Part shown: piece by piece, positions 1 to 11,017 of the stretch
Position numbering within the stretch: the first letter of the stretch is position 1
How the letters are laid out: every line of letters starts with the position of its first letter
NCBI GenBank assembly: GCA_026545765.1
Contig: CM048842.1
Location: 92,283,230 to 92,347,229, forward strand
DNA: 64,000 bases
Direction: 5' to 3'
DNA from: Plantago major
Lineage: Eukaryota > Streptophyta > Magnoliopsida > Lamiales > Plantaginaceae
The notes under the pieces: generated by a model
What the model was told of the DNA's origin: nothing
Seen by the model: only the letters and a program-made list of their open reading frames with translations
The model's database searches: none
Program-made: the position numbers and the translations under genes

Positions 1-747
1 TGTGTGAGGAAGAAGAGTGTATTACTCCCTTTTTATAGTGAATGTTTGGGTAGTTGAAAGGTTATAGCTGGCAATTAAACTCACTCTAAGTTTCAATCAA
101 CTAAGAACCAATGGCACCGAATGTAATAGTATATCTTATTAGTTTAAGTTTGCGAGTTCTTTACATTCATAGTAGCATGGTATTGTTAATTCGCCAGCAA
201 TATTTCAGCCATGTGAAATTTGGCTTAACTTGTGCTTATTATGCAGGTTTGTTAAAATATGTTCGGAGTTGGGACATGTTGTTTGATCATGGATATTACC
301 TCATGCGGGATAAATTACTTTTATCAGTGTTCAGTTCGTTGCCCTGCATATAACATGGGTCTGAAGATAGAATCTTGAATTGGCTTGACTTATGGTAGTG
401 GGTTCAAGTCCTGTTATAGTCTAAAAAGATGTTATTACAGTACCTCTGATTTGTATGATATGGGAAATGGGGGAGCTGGTCCATCCATGAGAATCTATAT
501 GATATTAGTGGAACGGAACGGAGGGAGTATTACACAGTCACTGATACATGAGTATTTCCAAGTTTTTGGCTCAAGTTCATGGAAATGCTTCGTCAGGCAA
601 TAAACTTGATTCCCATCATATATTGTCACGCTCGATCATGTTGACACTACAATTTTCAACTCATTTGGGCTTCAAACCTATTGATGGAAATTATGCTAGT
701 TAAAATAGTAGAGTGCACATACACCGTAAAGAAAATTAATTGATGTA
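1..747. other. AT-rich flank, no supported gene
   Basis: I see no gene here. The open frames are short, lack any recognisable motif and have no plausible splice partners. The stretch may be the flank of a gene lying outside the window. Confidence 0.6.
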
Positions 748-894
748 TTCCCTCAATTTCAGAATTAATGTTACATTTTGACATTTTGCAGTCAACATTT
801 TTCAACTTTAACTCCGATTTAATCTTAAACCGTAAATGTAAATTTTTCAATGAAATTATATAATGAAACTTTAGGAATTCTGGGACGGTGGGAG
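748..894. mobile_element. Stowaway-like MITE, diverged copy
   Basis: This 147 bp element lies between TA dinucleotides (746-747 and 895-896). Its ends are diverged inverted repeats; the right end reads GGGACGGTGGGAG, close to the Stowaway end type CTCCCTCCGTCCC in reverse. About 13 of the 19 terminal bases pair. The interior shares the stretches TTAATCTTAAACCG and TATATAATGAAACTTTAGG with the hairpin element inside the GRWD1 gene (20548-20804), so both belong to one family. It has no coding capacity and would need a Tc1/mariner transposase in trans. This copy is shorter and older than the other. Confidence 0.7.
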
Positions 895-973
895 TACGTG
901 TGCTAGAAACTTGCAATTTTCCATTTGAGAGAGGTTGAAGTTCAACTTTTTGCAATACATGTGTGGCTTCTTA

Positions 974-1062
974 GGCTCTGTTCTCTTCGTCTGCAAACTC
1001 CATTCAGTTCAGTTCAGTTCAATTGATCAGTTCAGTTATGTTCAGACGAAGATAACAAAGTC
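974..1062. mobile_element. Small TIR element (about 90 bp MITE)
   Basis: Two 20 bp inverted repeats (974-993 and 1043-1062) match at about 17 positions, with core TCTTCGTCTG / CAGACGAAGA. The sequence between them is rich in CAGTT repeats. The bases TCTTA or a close variant occur on both sides and may be a target duplication. A related but decayed patch with CAGTTCAGTT and ATAACAAAGAC lies near 7976-8055. The superfamily cannot be fixed; hAT-like is possible. Confidence 0.45.
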
Positions 1063-1610
1063 TTACTTAGTTATGACATATTTAAGCTGTGAAAACTTGG
1101 ACATGAAATATATAGTACCTCGTCAGGAAGGAAGTATATATTTATATATTACCCCTTCAACATTTCGAGTCTAAATCAATAATAATGGATGATGCAACGG
1201 GCACCGTGCTTTATCATTCTAGTAGATATATACAGTACATTAGGTATAAATATAATAGTCATAGACAGACAAAAATATTGCAAACAATGTTTTTTCTTGT
1301 TCTGTTTCTTCAACTCTATAAATAAATGAAAACAAAATTTTGTGCTGTCCAGATTACTGTAATATATTTACACCTTTTAATATAAGAAGCAGGTGCAAGC
1401 AAGCATTTCTATTTAGGATTTTTTTTGCACTTGCTGAAGCTCCTCACATTGATTCTGATGATGCTAAAGTGTGTTTCAATTTACAACATCAACATGATTT
1501 TTCTCCATGCACAGCAGCATCCATTTCTTGCTTGCATTTTGACTCAATGTTTTTTTCTTCACAACTTACAAACTTTGCACAATAACAAAAAACATTAAAA
1601 TCCCACATCA
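1063..1610. other. 3' flank of the PP2C gene
   Basis: AT-rich DNA downstream of the phosphatase gene, which is on the minus strand. It probably holds the 3' UTR. I see no other gene. Confidence 0.5.
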
Positions 1611-3443
1611 TTAATCTTCCCTATACTCCACAAATTTCCTCACTGGCCTCCGTTGCCTCGGCATGTGCACGGAATCATCCGTGCTCACACCGTTCTCTGG
1701 GCTTTCATCGATCTTCAGGTTCAAAACTGTGTCCAGTCCATCGTCTGTGTTCACTTTCCTGATATAGCTGTTTGCCCCCAGCTCAGAGTAGTTCAAGCTA
1801 AGATGGCTCTTTTCTGAGATAGATTTTGTAAGGATAGGTTTTTGGCGCTTGAAGAACAAGCATACAACAGCACAATCGTCTATCTTGGCAAGGGGGTATT
1901 TGTATCTCCATGCCCTATGAGCTTTCTCTACCAGCAGTTTAGCTGCCAAGGATCGCTTTCTTGACGATGCCACAATCTTTACTACCTCTTCGTTCGATAG
2001 CACATCCCATATCTATTATGAATTCAAGAAACTTAATTACTTCACTGTCATCATAAGAGATCATACAAGAAGACTCTCATAATGTGTTACGCGCCTGTTT
2101 GCAAATGCAGAATCAGTGAAATTACAACTTTTGCTTACCCCATCAGTTGCTAAGACAACAAACTCATCTCTATCCGTGAGCTTTCTGTAAGTTACTTCAG
2201 GCATTGATATGAGACCGTAATCTTTCAAACAAAAATCACCAAAAGCCCTTGCCATGGCTAGACCAGGGGAATCTGTATCAGGCATCCAAATTCGGTATAC
2301 ATTTGGTTCCTCTTCCATTGCCAATACTCTGCCTTGATTACTTCTTATTCGATGCGCTTCACCTGATTAATTTTCAATACTAAAGTCTTAGAGCAAGTTT
2401 AAGTTGATCACCGTTACTACATGATCAGCAGATCAGAAGAAGAGAGGAATGAAGAAACACCTACTTGGAAGATTTGGCTTTAGATCAACTGTAAGTTGTT
2501 CGGCTACAATTTGGTCATTTTCGCCCCTTGCGCAAAGAACTGCACGTGAGTCGCCTAGGTTTGAGATCATCAAGTGCTCACCCTAAAACAGATACACGTC
2601 AAGTAAGGAGTAAAAGAGAGAAAAAAACACAAGAAACTTCTTATTTGAAAAGTAGCAAGAATACGTTATTAGTCCAGTACCTTTTTAAGAACGGATACTG
2701 CTGTTGTGCCACTGCAATAGCTCTCAATCGAAGAATCTGCCTGTAGTTGATCATCCATTTCATTGAAGCACTTGATCAATCTGGCTTTCCATGACAAGAA
2801 AAATGGATTCCTGTAATCTGTGATGTCATCATCTTCATTGATAACATCCAACATACCAGTTCTTCCATCTGTGCTAGATTGCTTGTACAGCTTAGAGATT
2901 CTTGTTGGCAAAAAATCACGGACGTAACGAGCAACGTTGTGACCTGATGGTCCGTGTCCATCAAACACGGAACAAAAGACCATGTCTTTATCACCTGAAA
3001 AACTCTGATATAACAACACATGATATCAAGATGTCTGCATTGTGATCATTATGAAAGGAAAGTATCAAGAAATTCTAAGAGAATAATACACTTTAGATTA
3101 ATTTACATAGCACAAACACAGAATTTCTGGCCAAAGATTTTAACATACATCATAGAATCATTGAAAATTATAATAAATGTATTATATAGAAATGATAAAG
3201 ATGATAATTGTGTAAAAAATTATTGGTTACCTCCCAAACTGTCATGGCATCTTGGTTGTGACCTTTCTTGCCCTGTTTGCTGAACATGGAGACATGTTTA
3301 GAGGATCCTTGGAGCTGGATGCGGGCGCCAGAATCGCCTCTCAAGACGATATCCTCAATCTCAGGCTCTCGTTCTTCATCCTCTCCGTTAAAGAAATTGT
3401 TTTCGAGCCTGATACCCTTGTGACAGGAACAGCATGCACCCAT
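1611..3443 (-). CDS. Protein phosphatase 2C (PP2C, clade E-like), 5 coding exons
   Basis: A metal-dependent Ser/Thr phosphatase. Exons on the minus strand are 3443-3231, 3004-2681, 2582-2465, 2362-2139 and 2012-1611; every intron is GT-AG and the phases join without a break to give 426 aa. Visible PP2C motifs: NQDAMTVWE at the end of exon 1, VFDGHGPSGH (metal-binding Asp near residue 86), GDSRAVL near 190, ARAFGDFCLKDYG near 257, ATDGIWDVLSN at the exon 4/5 joint (second metal Asp near 292) and DDCAVVCLF near the C-terminus. The N-terminus MGACCSC has Gly2 followed by cysteines, suggesting myristoylation and palmitoylation and so membrane attachment. The C-terminal tail is Arg-rich. Lack of a transmembrane segment and the N-terminus suggest clade E, the group with Arabidopsis At5g01700. 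The start is the first ATG of the only long first exon. The substrate cannot be told. Confidence 0.93.
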
Positions 3444-5571
3444 TTTTTCTGCCCCTCAAGAAATGAATAATCTCTTGTAAAAAAGGAGAAGAGGGACAAA
3501 ATAAAATGAAGGCAAAAAGAGTCTGATAAAGATCAGACCCCTCTTGCTAAAATGGATGATGAAAAACAAATATAAATGCAGAAAGAAAGAAACAAGGATG
3601 ATCAGAATATGATAGGAGAATCAAAACAGAAGTGCACTATCAAATATCAATCATCCATGAAGAGGAGGATCATTTGATGATGTGTAATTTTCACCAAAAC
3701 AAGAATTCATATTTTGTGGATAATATCATTGGTGGGTGTAAATTTCATTTAACATATTACTATAATAAATTGATTAAATTTTATAAATAGACTACATACA
3801 TAATACATATATACAAATATATCCTAAAGAAGAAACAGGAAACAAAAAAAAGTCAAAATGGATATTTCTATTTCATAAAATAGGCATTCAGATACTTCCA
3901 AAGAGATCTTGCCTAACATTTTACAGCCCTTGATCTCTCTATTTTATTTATGACTACCTCATTTTAAGAAAATACAGTATTCTAATTCTGGTAAAGAACA
4001 GGCAATAACTTTTATTATTATTGTATTTTCAGCCTATCTTTCTCACAAGTCAATCTTTTTCTGGGGCTGCAAAAGAAAAGGAGAAGAAAGGTTGGATAAG
4101 AACATGGAAGAATCTGATGTGATTCTTCTAGAATCAGAATATAGTTTAGTGCTTATGTTCTGCATGTATCTGTTGCACCATGACTTCTATCTGCTTTTGT
4201 TCTTAAAATGTTCTGATTTTGATCTTGACTGCGAGTATATACTACAATAACATAAATTAATTTTTCGAATGCTACAAATTGTTAGATGAATTAGTATAAA
4301 CGCATTGATCCCACACTTATTTCCAAGTTCGTACTTTAAGATGGGATAAAATTATATCACTGTAGCCCGAAAATGCTTGCGAACAAAAGTGAACATGTTT
4401 TCATTTGGGTAGGTGATGAAGCATACCTAAAAGAGCCAGCCTCCTCGAGCGCCAAGCCCCTATAAAAGCGTGGGTTTATTGATGACCCAACCCCCCTTGG
4501 ACCACAATTATTATTTCCAGTTTCTCAACTAATTATTGCCTAGTTTACATCAAAGCATAACAAGATTTTGACAAACAAGGCATTCATTGATGATTAGCAT
4601 TATGAGGGATACTGTACAGTTGCCTTAAACTGCAGGTTAAGTAGCTTGAGTTTCGTGAAAATTCATCCCGAATCGACATTCTATGACGGATGACAGAAAG
4701 TGTGGGGTGAAGTACGAACGATGAATGAAGTGGTAGGAGATCTGCAGCTCTCATTTACCTACTGGTAATCAGTTGCCCCGAATGACGGATGACAGTGTGT
4801 GTGGGGGTCGGGGGATACGATACAAATGAATTCACACAAAAACACATGCATACAAATACAATTACACAGATGAAACCATGCACAACCAGAAACGAGTTAG
4901 CAGAGTATATACTAACAAGTAACAAGATGGGCTAGTGCAATATTACAAAGCCGGAAACTATGCATTTCTCCACCAATGGATAGCCTAATGAAACATCACA
5001 GGCACAGCTAAACAACTATAGATACAAAACACTGACATGCAAATGAATCTGATTACAAACTGCCACTATAAACTAAAATTACTTTCTCAATGAGCAGATA
5101 CACATTAGCCTATTTCGACACCCTCCTCAGGCAAGGAACATCGACAATTCCTCCATTTCAGCTAAACGATCACTAGGTATAGATTCAATCAGTCATAATG
5201 AACAACCTCATCATTAAAAGAAAATAACTATGCTATGCTCCTGGTTTGTATACCAACATAGAATGATAATTATTAAAAAAGAAATAAGTGCAGAAGATGC
5301 TTATATCTGATTACCATAACAACAACACAAAGATTGTAAAGAAAGTTTTGTATATAAGATAATTGGTTCCCAGAGGTTACAATCCAACCGGAAGTGATCA
5401 TAGCTGTATCAATCTGTATATAGAACTGAAATGCTACCAATCACGCGACTATATAAAGCTACAACATCTTTGCTCCTTTTCTTTAATCTATCAAGGTATC
5501 CAACCTAAAAAAAACAGAAGAAAAAAGCGTAAACTAACAAATGATAGAGAAGGTAAATGCCTGTTACCAAG
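3444..5571. other. Intergenic region between PP2C and methyltransferase-like gene
   Basis: The first 250 bases upstream of the PP2C start are purine-rich and probably hold its 5' UTR and promoter. The stretch before 5572 is the 3' flank of the methyltransferase-like gene. A short direct repeat, ATGACGGATGACAG, occurs near 4683 and again near 4783, each followed by a G-rich run. No further gene is visible. Confidence 0.5.
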
Positions 5572-7110
5572 TCACCACCACTGATGCACTAGAACTCCAG
5601 CTTTTCTCAGAGAAGTAAACAAATCCAAGCACTGACCATACGTCTTTTGGTACTTGGACGACCTCTCTCCTGGACAGCATCTCTGCCACCTATTGTAATG
5701 GCATTCTAAAAACAGCTCATCAATCAAGCAAATAGCTCCCGTCTCAAATAACCTCGGGATCAAATCAAATTCAGTGCCTTCCACATCCATCTTCATCACC
5801 ACATAATCCGTCTCTTTCACCGTGTTCTTCAACCAATCAGCAAAATCAAATCCTCGAATCTCATCCACACCCCCAGATGAAGTAGAACCATCAGAACCCT
5901 GAACCGGTTGAATCCTCCCCATACCTCTACCTTTCACAACATTCTTGTTACCAGGATCCTCATTAATCTCAAAGAACAACGATTCATTCCTAACCCATGC
6001 AGCATAAGGAAGCAACGTAACCCCTTTCTTAGTCTTGTACTCCTCATAAAACGTCTTATCAGCTTCAATTGCGTATATATCAAAGGTCTTATTCTGCTTC
6101 GGGTACTGCTTCTTAAACCAACTAACTATACTCGAACCATAACTTCTAGCTCCAACATCAACATACACGTACCTTGACTTAAAATTAATATCCACCAAAG
6201 ACGGTAAATACTTAATACTCTGTGCATTCTTCTTCAGCGTAATCCACGGCTTTTTAGGCTCTTCCTCTATCAAAGGCTCCGCTTTCTTAATAAAATCCCA
6301 TTTATAACCAGGAACAGAGCATTTCTCCAACTTCTCAACCGATTCCTCCTCCTCATCATACCCATTCCCATTAACTTTTTGCAGAACAACCTCACGAATA
6401 AACGGCATTTTCGAATCAAACCCATTCATATCCTTAGTAGTAACCAATCTACAGAACTTAAACAAAGCAAGCAAAGACTCAAAACTATAAGTATCATTAG
6501 AACCTCTTATATGAAGAACCAAGTAACCTTGAGGCTTCATCGTCCGATCAATCTCGGCCGCTAAATCGCCCGGCCTGACCGATTTCTCCACCACTCCACC
6601 TCCACAGAAAACAAAATCGAACGTCCTATCCTCAAACGGCTGCTTAAACCCTTGCCCTGAAACAACCAGCGGCTTCGAAGCTTTCTTATACACACCAACC
6701 GAATTCTCCACACCAATCTCCCTCAGCGCGTACACGTCAGCTCCGGTCACCGTGTCAACGCTTAGGGTTTTGAAACTAGGGCTCAGAATAGCCTCCGTAA
6801 TTAGATCCTGAAACACGGATTCATACCACCGAACCGATTTCTGGAAACCATCGGTCGACCAGAGATCGGGAAGCTTCTTCGGGGTCAACGGCGCGTCGTT
6901 GACCGAGGAGATGACGGCCGAGGTGGTTTTTGTGAGCGGAACAACGGCGGTGAATGATTCGGGAAAGGAGAAGAAGCAGAAATCGCCAACGTCACATGAT
7001 TCGCCATGGATTGTGATGACGTAAGCGAATCGGAGAGCGAGGATGAAGACGCAGAAGAGGAAGAGACGGACCAGAATGTTCCTGAGATAGCTCGGTCTAT
7101 CCATAATCAT
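5572..7110 (-). CDS. Membrane-anchored FkbM-type methyltransferase-like protein
   Basis: An intronless reading frame of 512 aa. A hydrophobic segment at about residues 12-34 follows a short basic N-terminus, as in a type II membrane protein of the secretory pathway. Residues about 125-200 resemble a class I SAM-dependent methyltransferase fold (CGGGVVEK, then PQGYLVLHI). Residues about 310-475 look like an FkbM methyltransferase domain: VYVDVGARSYGSS as the SAM-binding loop, AIEAD near 347, MKMDVEGTEFDL near 439 and DELFLECHYNRW near 464. Plants have a small family of such two-part proteins of unknown substrate. Two starts are possible, 7110 or two codons later at 7104. As I recall, the Arabidopsis homologue, At5g01710, is next to PP2C At5g01700, and the same pair and order occur here. 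Whether the protein is catalytically active is not shown. Confidence 0.88.
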   Translation of the reverse strand: MIMDRPSYLRNILVRLFLFCVFILALRFAYVITIHGESCDVGDFCFFSFPESFTAVVPLTKTTSAVISSVNDAPLTPKKLPDLWSTDGFQKSVRWYESVFQDLITEAILSPSFKTLSVDTVTGADVYALREIGVENSVGVYKKASKPLVVSGQGFKQPFEDRTFDFVFCGGGVVEKSVRPGDLAAEIDRTMKPQGYLVLHIRGSNDTYSFESLLALFKFCRLVTTKDMNGFDSKMPFIREVVLQKVNGNGYDEEEESVEKLEKCSVPGYKWDFIKKAEPLIEEEPKKPWITLKKNAQSIKYLPSLVDINFKSRYVYVDVGARSYGSSIVSWFKKQYPKQNKTFDIYAIEADKTFYEEYKTKKGVTLLPYAAWVRNESLFFEINEDPGNKNVVKGRGMGRIQPVQGSDGSTSSGGVDEIRGFDFADWLKNTVKETDYVVMKMDVEGTEFDLIPRLFETGAICLIDELFLECHYNRWQRCCPGERSSKYQKTYGQCLDLFTSLRKAGVLVHQWW

Positions 7111-8384
7111 AAAAAATTCTTCAAAATTGAATGTAAAAAAAAGAAAAGAAATGAACTGTAATCAAAGAATTGTTAGGTCTGTATCTGTATGTATGGTTTG
7201 TACGTGTGTGTGTGTGTGTGAAACAGTGAAAGGACAGACTATCTGGAGCAGAATCTGGCAGAAGTGTGATTAGCGCCGATGAGAGAAGGGAGAGAAGGGT
7301 AGGAAGAAAAGGGTAAATTGATGGAGAGAAACATGGTTTGTGTGAGTGATGAGTCAATCTCTTGTCTTCATGAAATTGCAGTACTGTAAATTATTGTGAT
7401 TGAATTGGAATTGAGATTTTGTGGAAGATAACTGAATTCAATTGGGGAAGAAGAAGAAGAAGAAAGAGGAATTGGAATTTGACGTGTTGAATTAGATTTG
7501 AGTTTTGAATGATTACTTTATTACTACTATATACTAGTGTTCAGCTGATAATTATTGCGACGCGTTAAGTTAACAACACTTTTGTATATTCTAGATTCTG
7601 CATCATCATTATGTTAAGGCTTACTGCTTTTATTCATCACCGAATATTGTAGTATTTCCTTATTTATGACAATTAGCATATATTAATTTACTACTTAGAG
7701 AAACTAGTTAATAATCACAATATGCATTAAACTTTGCAGTGTTGTCGGAAGGGAACTTGTCATTCAACTCCTTCCATAATTCTATTTGGATTCTCTAACA
7801 AAATTCGTAACATAATTATATTTTCACTCTCGAAAAACTAAATTTTTTTATATAATATATTGTTAAAATTTAAATAACGATATTATCGATTTGTCAAAGC
7901 AAGTTGATACAGTGATACAATGTAATAAGTTTTCATAATAATCTATTGACAATATCAAGTGGAATATATTGAATAAAACTCAGTTCAGTTCTGCTTAGTT
8001 ATATTTTATACTACAATTCAGTTCAGTAAATTTCATTTGAAAATAACAAAGACTAAATGACCAATTCATAGCTAAATAGGCTGCAATGGCTATTTATAAT
8101 AATTTATTCCGTCAGGACCACTAATTGATTGATTGATATTCCATTACTATGTGTTGATGGTTACTTGGCAATCGAGATTAGAGGTGTGAATTGTGATCAA
8201 GTAGACGATTGAGTATTTGCGTCATATGATGGGTCTGGTCGAATGTAACATGCCACGATGCACTAACTAAATTTGGTTGTTGGTTGAAAATGACACGGGT
8301 CTTCAAGTGTAGCATGTTAAATCGTCACGTATTTTGCCTGCTATTTCAAGGAAGCTTTTGATTTGAGCTGGTAGACTATTAATT
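7111..8384. other. 5' flank of methyltransferase-like gene; no other gene
   Basis: The first 250 bases are likely 5' UTR. They include a short (TG)n run at about 7204-7220; a GAA run follows near 7447-7466. The rest is AT-rich. A decayed patch at about 7976-8055 recalls the small TIR element at 974-1062. I see no open gene. Confidence 0.5.
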
Positions 8385-8821
8385 TCTATTACAATTATAA
8401 AAGGGAAGACCAACTTTTATTTTCCTTTTTTACTCCCTATTTTAACATCATTTTTATTTTCAACACATTATATGATTTAATCTTATTAAAAATTGTACTA
8501 TAATTAATAGTTTTACAATAATGTAAATTATTAATTTATAATTTGTTTACTTAGTCTTATAAAAGTCCTATCACATTTGGAAAGTCCAAAAAGACCCCTA
8601 GTTTCTCATTGAAATTGTCTAGTTTTAATGTTTGTCATTTTATCCTTATTTTTTTCGCGGATCCTCTCGCGGGTTGGATTTTGAAATTTGGATCCGGGTC
8701 AAGCGATTTTCATTATCTGGATTTAGTATTTTCCCCCTTTTTTTTCCATTTCTCTTCTTCCAGTTAACACAAAACACGCGGTTTCTCTTCCAAATCCAAT
8801 TTTGGGCGAAAATTTTCAGAA

Positions 8822-9051
8822 GCGGTTACTCAGATCGAGACGCATGTGCAGGAAGCAGAGCTCTCTCGTTTCGCCGTCGACGATCACAACACGAAACAGG
8901 TACCGTACCGTACAATCGATTTTTTGCAATTTTCGCAATTGTTTTTTCTTTAATGACGAGCTTTTGATCGAATCTGATGCGTCGATTGATGTTTCAGAAC
9001 GCGTTGTTGGAGTTTAAGAAGGTGACGAACGTGAAGCAGCAGACTCTCTGA
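8822..9051 (+). pseudogene. Phytocystatin (cysteine protease inhibitor) fragment, two exons
   Basis: Two exon pieces with an intron. Exon 1 (about 8822-8899) contains the plant-specific cystatin signature as LSRFAVDDHN followed by TKQ. A GT-AG intron at 8900-8997 follows. Exon 2 (8998-9051) reads NALLEFKKVTNVKQQTL and then stops at TGA (9049-9051). The intron sits where many phytocystatins have it, just before Asn of the NALLEF block. The frame ends in the region of the QxVxG loop that enters the protease active site, so the inhibitory loop and the following strands are lost. There is no signal peptide or proper start. It lies inside the Helitron-like element, which suggests capture of a host gene piece. 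I am confident of the family and fairly confident that it is not a working gene. Confidence 0.8.
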
Positions 9052-9419
9052 GGTTCGTCTCTTCGATCGCAAATTCGAGTTCAATTTTTCAATTGTTCTG
9101 CTTCAGTTGTGACTTTGGATCTGTGTTATCTGATTGTCCAATTATTTGTTGCTTTGATTGTTTTCAACATTTGATTTGATTGTGTTTGCTTCGGTTGTGT
9201 GTTTTCTCAATGTTCCAAATGCAATTAAGTTACTTCTGTTTGATGGCGTGATTCATTGTTTCTGGAATGTGCGATCGCAAATTCGAGTTCAATTTTATGG
9301 TTTGTAATTGAATTTTATGTTACAGGCATGTGTAAGTTAGTTTTTGATGTGTTGATGGTGTTTGTTGAGTTTTGATATGAATGTTTTTGCTAGATCTGTT
9401 GATTTACAGTTTTAATTTA

Positions 9420-10410
9420 TGTTTTTGTCTAGTTTTTAGAGGTTATTGTCTAGTTTTTAGGAAATATTGTGTAGTTTTATTATCAAACATGAACATAATT
9501 GTCTAGAAAGTTTTGTCTAGTTTTTAGAGGATATTGTCTTGTTTTTACGAAATATTGTTTTTACGTATAAATTATATATGTTTTATTGTAAATTGTCTAT
9601 GTTTTACTGTAAATTGTCTAGTCTTTTTGTATAAATTGTCTATGATTTAGTAGAAATTGTCTATGTTGTTTGTTGTTGTTGGTTTAGTTTTTTTGTATAA
9701 ATTATCTATTTTTTACTATAAATTGTCTAGTTTTATTATCAAACATGAACATAATTGTCTAGGAAGTTCTGTTTAGTTTTTAGAGGATATTGTCTAGTTT
9801 TTAGGAAATACTGTCTAGTTTTATTATCAAACATGAACATAATTGTCTAGTAATTTTTGTCTAGTTTTTAGGAAATACTGTCTAGTTTTATTATCAAACA
9901 TGAACATAATTGTCTAGGAAGTTTTGTCTAGTTTTTATTAAATATTGTCTAGTTTTATTATCAAACATAAACATAATTGTGTCTGAAGTTTTGTCTAGTT
10001 TTTAGAGAATATTGTCTAGATTTTATGAAATATTGTTTAGTTTTATTATCAAACATGAACATAATTATCTAGTAAGTTTTGTCTAGTTTTTAGAGGATAT
10101 TGTCTAGTTTTTATAAAATATTGTCTAGTTTTATTATCAGACATGAACATAATTATTTAGGAAGTTTTGTCTAGTTTTTAGTGGATATTGTCTAGTTTTT
10201 AGAGTATATTATCTATGTTTTACTATAAATTGTCTAGTTTTTTGTATAAAAATTATATGTTTAGTATAAATTGTCTAATTTTTTTTGTATAAATTGGCTA
10301 TGATTTAGTAGAAATTGTCTATGTTGTTTGTTGTTGTTGGTTTAGTTTTTTTGTATAAATTTTCTAGTTTTTTTAATTAAATATTCTATGTTTTAGTAGA
10401 AATTGTATAT
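9420..10410 (+). repeat. Minisatellite of about 67-90 bp units, 7 or more copies
   Basis: The core TTTTATTATCAAACATGAAC recurs near 9476, 9731, 9819, 9886, 9953, 10041 and 10130 (small variants), each followed by ATAATTGTCTAG and stretches of TTGTCTAGTTTTTAG. A second, larger duplication is visible: a block with TTTAGTAGAAATTGTCTATG and TGTTTGTTGTTGTTGG occurs near 9645 and again near 10303. The tract lies inside the Helitron-like element. Confidence 0.85.
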
Positions 10411-11017
10411 GTTTTTTTTTGATATTTTTGTTGTATGTATTAGGTTTTCGTAAAAATGGTGGCCGAACAAAGAAATTGAAACGTTGTGGAAGAAGGTGTC
10501 TACGAACAAGTCGAGTGTGATGAAAAGCTATTTTGTAGATTTATTTAATGTTTTTAAAAATATATGTATTTTTATAGGTTGAAATTTTTTGATTATTTTG
10601 TATACTAATATTTATTGTTTTATAAATGAAATTGAAGTTCATGTTTATTTTTCTAATTTTTTTTTCATTGGATAAATAGGTTGTTACTAATGTATGCATG
10701 TTAAACATAGACATTTTTACGATAAACATAGACAATTTGATGACAAAACTAGACAATTTGATGTAAAAATCATAACATGTGGATTTGGATGATCATTTAT
10801 GAGCTAAGTAACTTATTTTTTTAAAAAAAACTGGGTCGACCCGCAAAAAATTAGACTGTCTAGTTTTTAAGGTAAATTGTCTAATTTTAACGTATAAGTG
10901 GACTTTTTGGACTTTCCTATATATATGGGGTCTTTCGCAAAACGGACTCTAATTTTTTCCATCAATAACAATAAGTTTTGAAAGTTCGAACGCGAGTATT
11001 GCGTGCCAATCTTCTAG

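Larger units (their letters stand above)
8385..11017 (+). mobile_element. Helitron-like non-autonomous element carrying a gene fragment
   Basis: The proposed 3' end has the Helitron layout: a short hairpin (ACGC-GAGTATT-GCGT, 10990-11004), a spacer, then CTAG at 11014-11017 followed by T. The proposed 5' end begins TCTATTACAATTATAAAAGG at 8385, similar to plant Helitron starts, although the base before it is T rather than the expected A. Just inside both ends lies an inverted sequence, GGAAAGTCCAAAAAG (about 8579-8593 and, reversed, about 10901-10917). The interior has no Rep/helicase frame. It holds a phytocystatin fragment, a minisatellite and a GC-richer patch near 10455-10535 that may be another captured piece (unidentified). 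Left boundary and class are inferred. Confidence 0.45.

Noticed and set aside
380-425. tRNA-like GGTTCAAGTCC
   Set aside because: Resembles a T-arm, but no D-arm box, anticodon stem or acceptor pairing is found upstream.
111-603. Two short plus-strand open frames as a possible gene end
   Set aside because: No motif, low-complexity composition and no supporting splice sites.
4450-4470. CTATAAAAG as a plus-strand promoter
   Set aside because: No plus-strand gene lies downstream before the 3' end of the methyltransferase-like gene.
9420-10410. Regularly spaced repeats that could suggest a CRISPR array
   Set aside because: Spacers are themselves repeats of the same unit, the DNA is plant nuclear and no cas-like gene exists.
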